A DNA stretch of 64,000 nucleotides from NCBI GenBank assembly GCA_963995525.1, contig OZ023208.1, forward strand, positions 19,487,699-19,551,698. Direction: 5' to 3'. The position numbers and the translations under genes were made by a program. Positions 61,001-64,000 of this stretch are shown here, one piece after another. The notes under the pieces were generated by a model that did no database searches, was not told the DNA's origin, and saw only the letters and a program-made list of their open reading frames with translations. The stretch comes from Escarpia spicata. Lineage: Eukaryota > Annelida > Polychaeta > Sabellida > Siboglinidae. How positions within the stretch are numbered: position 1 is the stretch's first letter; the number at the start of each line of letters is the position of its first letter.

Positions 61001-63709
61001 TATTTAACGTGTATAATAACATAAATTATTACATTGTTGCAGTTTTGGGATTTCATCATTTTCCAATAACTTAGCATGTTATTGTTATACTCCCAACAAG
61101 TTGCATTTTTCAAGATTCTGTTTAAAATACCTATAGATATAATCAGAGTCCGTATACCTGCCCTTACTGTTTAACGTATGATGTTCTTGTTTTGTTTCAA
61201 AATGGCCGTTTTCTCAAAACAATTTTGTTACCATTGGTGATGCAGAGAAAAAAGTATTTAGGAAAAACACCAAATACAGAGTTAAAATGTTCACATTAGT
61301 CTTTGGAATGCTCCAGATGCACTGGGCTATTTTGAATGTTACGCTTAACTTATAGCTTGTTTCAAGAGTTTGTAAATAAAGGTCAGCCATTTATAGAATT
61401 TTTATAAATCTTCCCCCAGTTATTATGGTCATAAAACAGTTGAAGTCAAGAGCCCCAAACCACCTTATTGCGTTAACTAATATTCCAACAAACAAGTTAT
61501 TGCAATTGCATGATGGTATTTGCTATCACTTAATCTAAATACTTTTTGTTGCAGGGCATGCCTTTTTCATATATTATTATAGATGTATACCTAAAGTGAG
61601 AAGTCGGTTTTTCAATATTTGCCTGTTACATTTGCAGTATACAAGTCGGACTGTGCAGCGGAGAGAGAAAAGATGACAGTTGGGTCACAGACGGAGCGTG
61701 CCGGAGTGCGCGACTCCCTGGAGCAGTCGATGCAAACCCAGTCGACAGCAGTGAAGACCATGGCCCTGCAGACCGACCACACACAGTTCCAGCATACAAA
61801 GTCGGTGCAGGCAAAGTACCACTTGGCCACAGCAGACACTCAGACCGTGGGTGTGGTGCCTGTCTCGGAGTGCAGTGTTCAGGTGGGGGCGGCCCAGACG
61901 AATGCCTTGGTGCAGACAGACAGCAGTATGGCACTACAGCGGGACGGCGAGGTGCAGGCAACGGTGACTGTGGCACCGGTGGATTGTCAGACAGTGATCT
62001 TGTGTGAGGACCGCGGTCTACAGACGGAGGTGAATACGCGTACCGTGGTCTGTCAGACTGTGCGGGCGGAGAAGACAGAGTCGAGTCAGACGGAGGTGAA
62101 CAGTGCCGCGAAGGTGACGCAGACAGCCATGAGCATGGCGTGGCGCAAGGACCAGCAGATACAGGCAGTGGTCGGGTGTGTAGAAATGAACGCGCAGACA
62201 ACCATCAGCATGGCGTTGCAGGCTGACCGCGATGTCCAGGCCGTGGTTGAGACTGTCATTGGCGACGCGCAGACATCAGTGAGTATGGCACTGGAGGTGG
62301 ACAAGGACGTACAGGCCACCGTGATGAGTGCAGACAGTGACAGTCAAACACACATCGACCACATTCACCGTCCCTGTCAGACGACCGTCAGTATGGCCCA
62401 TGAGGAACACAAGAACGTGCAGGCGAGCGTGGAGACGACAGAGGGGGACTGTCAGACGGAGAACACAGTCACGGAGAGCTCGAGTCAGGCTACCGTGAGC
62501 AGTGAGGAGACCGACACACAGACGCCTGATGGGAGGCACGATGAGGTCGCTTCTAGTCCTTCCGTGTCGCAGCAGTCCCGACAGACCAACAGCGAGGTGT
62601 TCACTTCGCCTGACATTCCGTCGTACGAGGACGAGCCGGTGAAGGACAAGGACTCACAGACCGACCCAGTGACGATCATCATCGGTGACGCCAGCATCCT
62701 GCTGGAGAAGCTGAAGGGGTCGACGTCGAACAAGGTGACGACGAGCGAGAATGAGATCGAGATCGAAGTGCACGATGTGGCATCGCTGCCACGCGCGTCC
62801 GTCAGCAGGATGTCTCCGGCGAAGAAGAGGATGCCGCGGCGCAGCGCCACGCCGAAGTACGCGAGGCAGTCGGCGTCGCCACGGACACCAGCCACGCCGC
62901 AGAATACCGCAGCTCAGATGAAGCGACGTGATGCAGTGGTCATGCAGGATGAAGTTCCGTTTGTGTTGCCGCCGGTTGTGTACGGATCGTTGGACCGCGG
63001 CAAGTACAGCTGTCCATTCTGCACGCTCACCTTCCACGAGTCGCCAACACTGTACGAACATCTGCAGAACTCGCACGTTGAGAAGTGCAAGAGCGTGAAG
63101 AAGCCGAAGGGTCGGGAGGGCAAGACGATATTGTATCGTGAGCCGGTGCCGGCGACAATGTGCCAGCAGGAGGAGCTTGACCCGCCAGTTCTCGTCCCCG
63201 TCGTTCCTCTTGCAGAGAACCAGGCGCCAGAGGATGGTGCAAGCGAAGCCTACGAGATGGAGCCAGAGCCACTTGATGCGTATACGACGGCCGACTCCGC
63301 ACGAAGCAACTTCTCGCATCTGCGCGGCCATCCGGAGCATGAGGTACAGAAGTTCCCCTGCTCCGAGTGCGGGAAGATCTTCGACGAGGCGACACAACTA
63401 CAGACGCACCTGAAGGCGGTGCACAACATCAACAGTATCATCGAGGAGGTGGAGGTTCCCAACAATAACGACGAGGTGGTGATGCCGGAACCAGAGCCCG
63501 TGTCGGTGCCAGTCAAGCGCAAGCATTCCCCCGTCGTAAGTCCAACGAAACGAAGGAGGAACGAAGACGCCGAGTCAGACTCGCGGGTGACACGAAGCAC
63601 ACCAAACACTCGTAGCTCAACGGGGCCCAACCACGGCACACCGCTGAAGGCCGGCACCTCGTCACCCAAACAAGAGAGGCACCTGAGAGGTGTAGCGGCC
63701 AAGAAGTAG
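57865..63709 (+). CDS. QT-repeat C2H2 zinc-finger protein (two exons)
   Basis: Join 57865-58054 and 61638-63709 (donor ACAG|GTCTGT, acceptor gttacatttgcag). The codon split g|ta keeps the frame, giving 753 residues and TAG. Residues 1-63 (exon 1) match no family I know. Residues about 80-405 hold 19 QT motifs (SQTE, TQTV, VQTD, CQTV, SQTD and so on) and 8 QA/QV variants at about 12-16 residue spacing, with a repeated SMAL..D.DVQA unit. Basic, NLS-like patches follow (PAKKRMPRRS, PVKRKHS, SPTKRRR). Two C2H2 fingers lie at about 520-545 (YSCPFC...HLQNSH) and 636-660 (FPCSEC...HLKAVH). QT motifs fit the LC8/DYNLL anchor (K.TQT), and SQ/TQ fits ATM/ATR sites; both uses occur in ASCIZ/ATMIN, which has the reverse order. 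Probably nuclear. Exon 2 is much more GC-rich than its surroundings. Confidence 0.85.
58055..58718. other. 5' part of the intron
   Basis: No feature seen other than the donor at 58055. Confidence 0.5.
58719..58982 (-). other. Coding-looking open stretch in the intron, opposite strand
   Basis: The minus frame of 87 codons includes SYRCLHCYNEWFGKVNYEFD, SANFHTMCRSAKGWMTHVPP and SGCDMHFNIIWA with a stop. The composition (paired Cys, Trp, aromatic residues) looks protein-like. It could be the last exon of an antisense gene or a transposon remnant. Not recognised. Confidence 0.3.
58983..61637. other. 3' part of the intron of the zinc-finger gene
   Basis: AT-rich, about 2.65 kb, with no clear repeat or exon. 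It ends in the acceptor used by exon 61638-63709. Confidence 0.5.
61638..63709 (+). CDS. Exon 2 of the QT-repeat zinc-finger gene (QT repeats, zinc fingers)
   Basis: A single 2,072-nt exon carries the whole QT-repeat region and both C2H2 fingers and ends in TAG at 63707-63709. Its GC-rich coding composition makes several long antisense frames (for example 63397-62654), which I treat as shadows. No ATG lies between the acceptor and the first QT motif except AAGATGACA at 61672, which would be the start if exon 1 were not used. Confidence 0.9.
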
Positions 63710-64000
63710 CGCTGATCACGAGTGGTACCATGGTACCAACTGTTGATTTTATATGTGAAACATTTTGAAATGTAGGGAAAGACTGCATAAGAATGAATTG
63801 AAAATCTGTCTGAGAGAACCTTATTGAATTCATTACACCAGCCTATGCATGATGTTAGCGTAGAGAGAGAGACAGGCAACGGCGTGATTGGATACGGGAA
63901 TGCTGAACGATGGTGCGCCATACCTATCTTGTGTTTCCTGGCATGTTTGCTCAGAAAACTGTGACATTGGACGTGTAATGTACTGTATAGTACCTAGTGT
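63710..64000 (+). other. 3' untranslated region
   Basis: The first 290 bp after the stop lack AATAAA or ATTAAA, so the poly(A) site is probably beyond the window. Confidence 0.5.

Noticed and set aside
62654..63397. 247-codon minus-strand ORF
   Set aside because: Antisense shadow of the GC-rich zinc-finger exon; low-complexity, Arg/Leu-rich, no motif.

Overview
This window is animal nuclear DNA. It has AT-rich intergenic and intronic sequence, many short phase-matched exons with GT..AG introns, and no operons, ribosome-binding sites or CRISPR arrays. It carries a dense load of non-LTR, LTR, Penelope-like and DNA-transposon remnants. The repeat mix (CR1/L2-like, Jockey-like and RTE-like LINEs, Penelope fragments, tRNA-derived SINEs, piggyBac- and hAT-type MITEs) and an innate-immune-type multidomain gene suggest a marine invertebrate. 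A sponge or another early-branching metazoan is my best guess, with low confidence.

The main gene lies on the minus strand from about 36.06 kb down to 2.60 kb. I reconstructed 20 coding exons by splice sites and reading phase. They join into one frame of about 1,142 codons ending at a stop. The predicted protein has an N-terminal TIR-like domain, a long Ser/Pro-rich linker built from many tiny exons, a death-fold-like segment, a long all-helical region, and a C-terminal pseudokinase lacking the glycine loop, HRD and DFG. I know of no described family with this order, so it is the best candidate for a new system. Its introns hold most of the repeats: a 56-bp x16 and a 62-bp x14 minisatellite, 15-bp and 17-bp arrays, a Gypsy fragment, a Penelope fragment, a piggyBac-type MITE and a 503-bp MITE. 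The two MITEs each sit within about 31 bp of a kinase-region splice acceptor.

From 37 to 57 kb the window is mostly mobile-element territory. It holds a broken MULE-like transposase, an internally deleted CR1/L2-like LINE, a nearly intact CR1/L2-like LINE on the minus strand (one nonsense codon and one apparent frameshift) whose ORF opens into a 21-bp GC-rich minisatellite, and a 1.1-kb tandem duplication that this LINE appears to have split.

From 57.87 to 63.71 kb on the plus strand is a two-exon gene for a protein of about 753 residues. It has 19 QT motifs (plus 8 QA/QV variants) followed by two C2H2 zinc fingers and basic patches. It resembles a multivalent LC8-binding or SQ/TQ-cluster nuclear protein, but I cannot name it. 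A lone coding-looking exon at 848-925 (minus) may belong to a further gene off the left edge.
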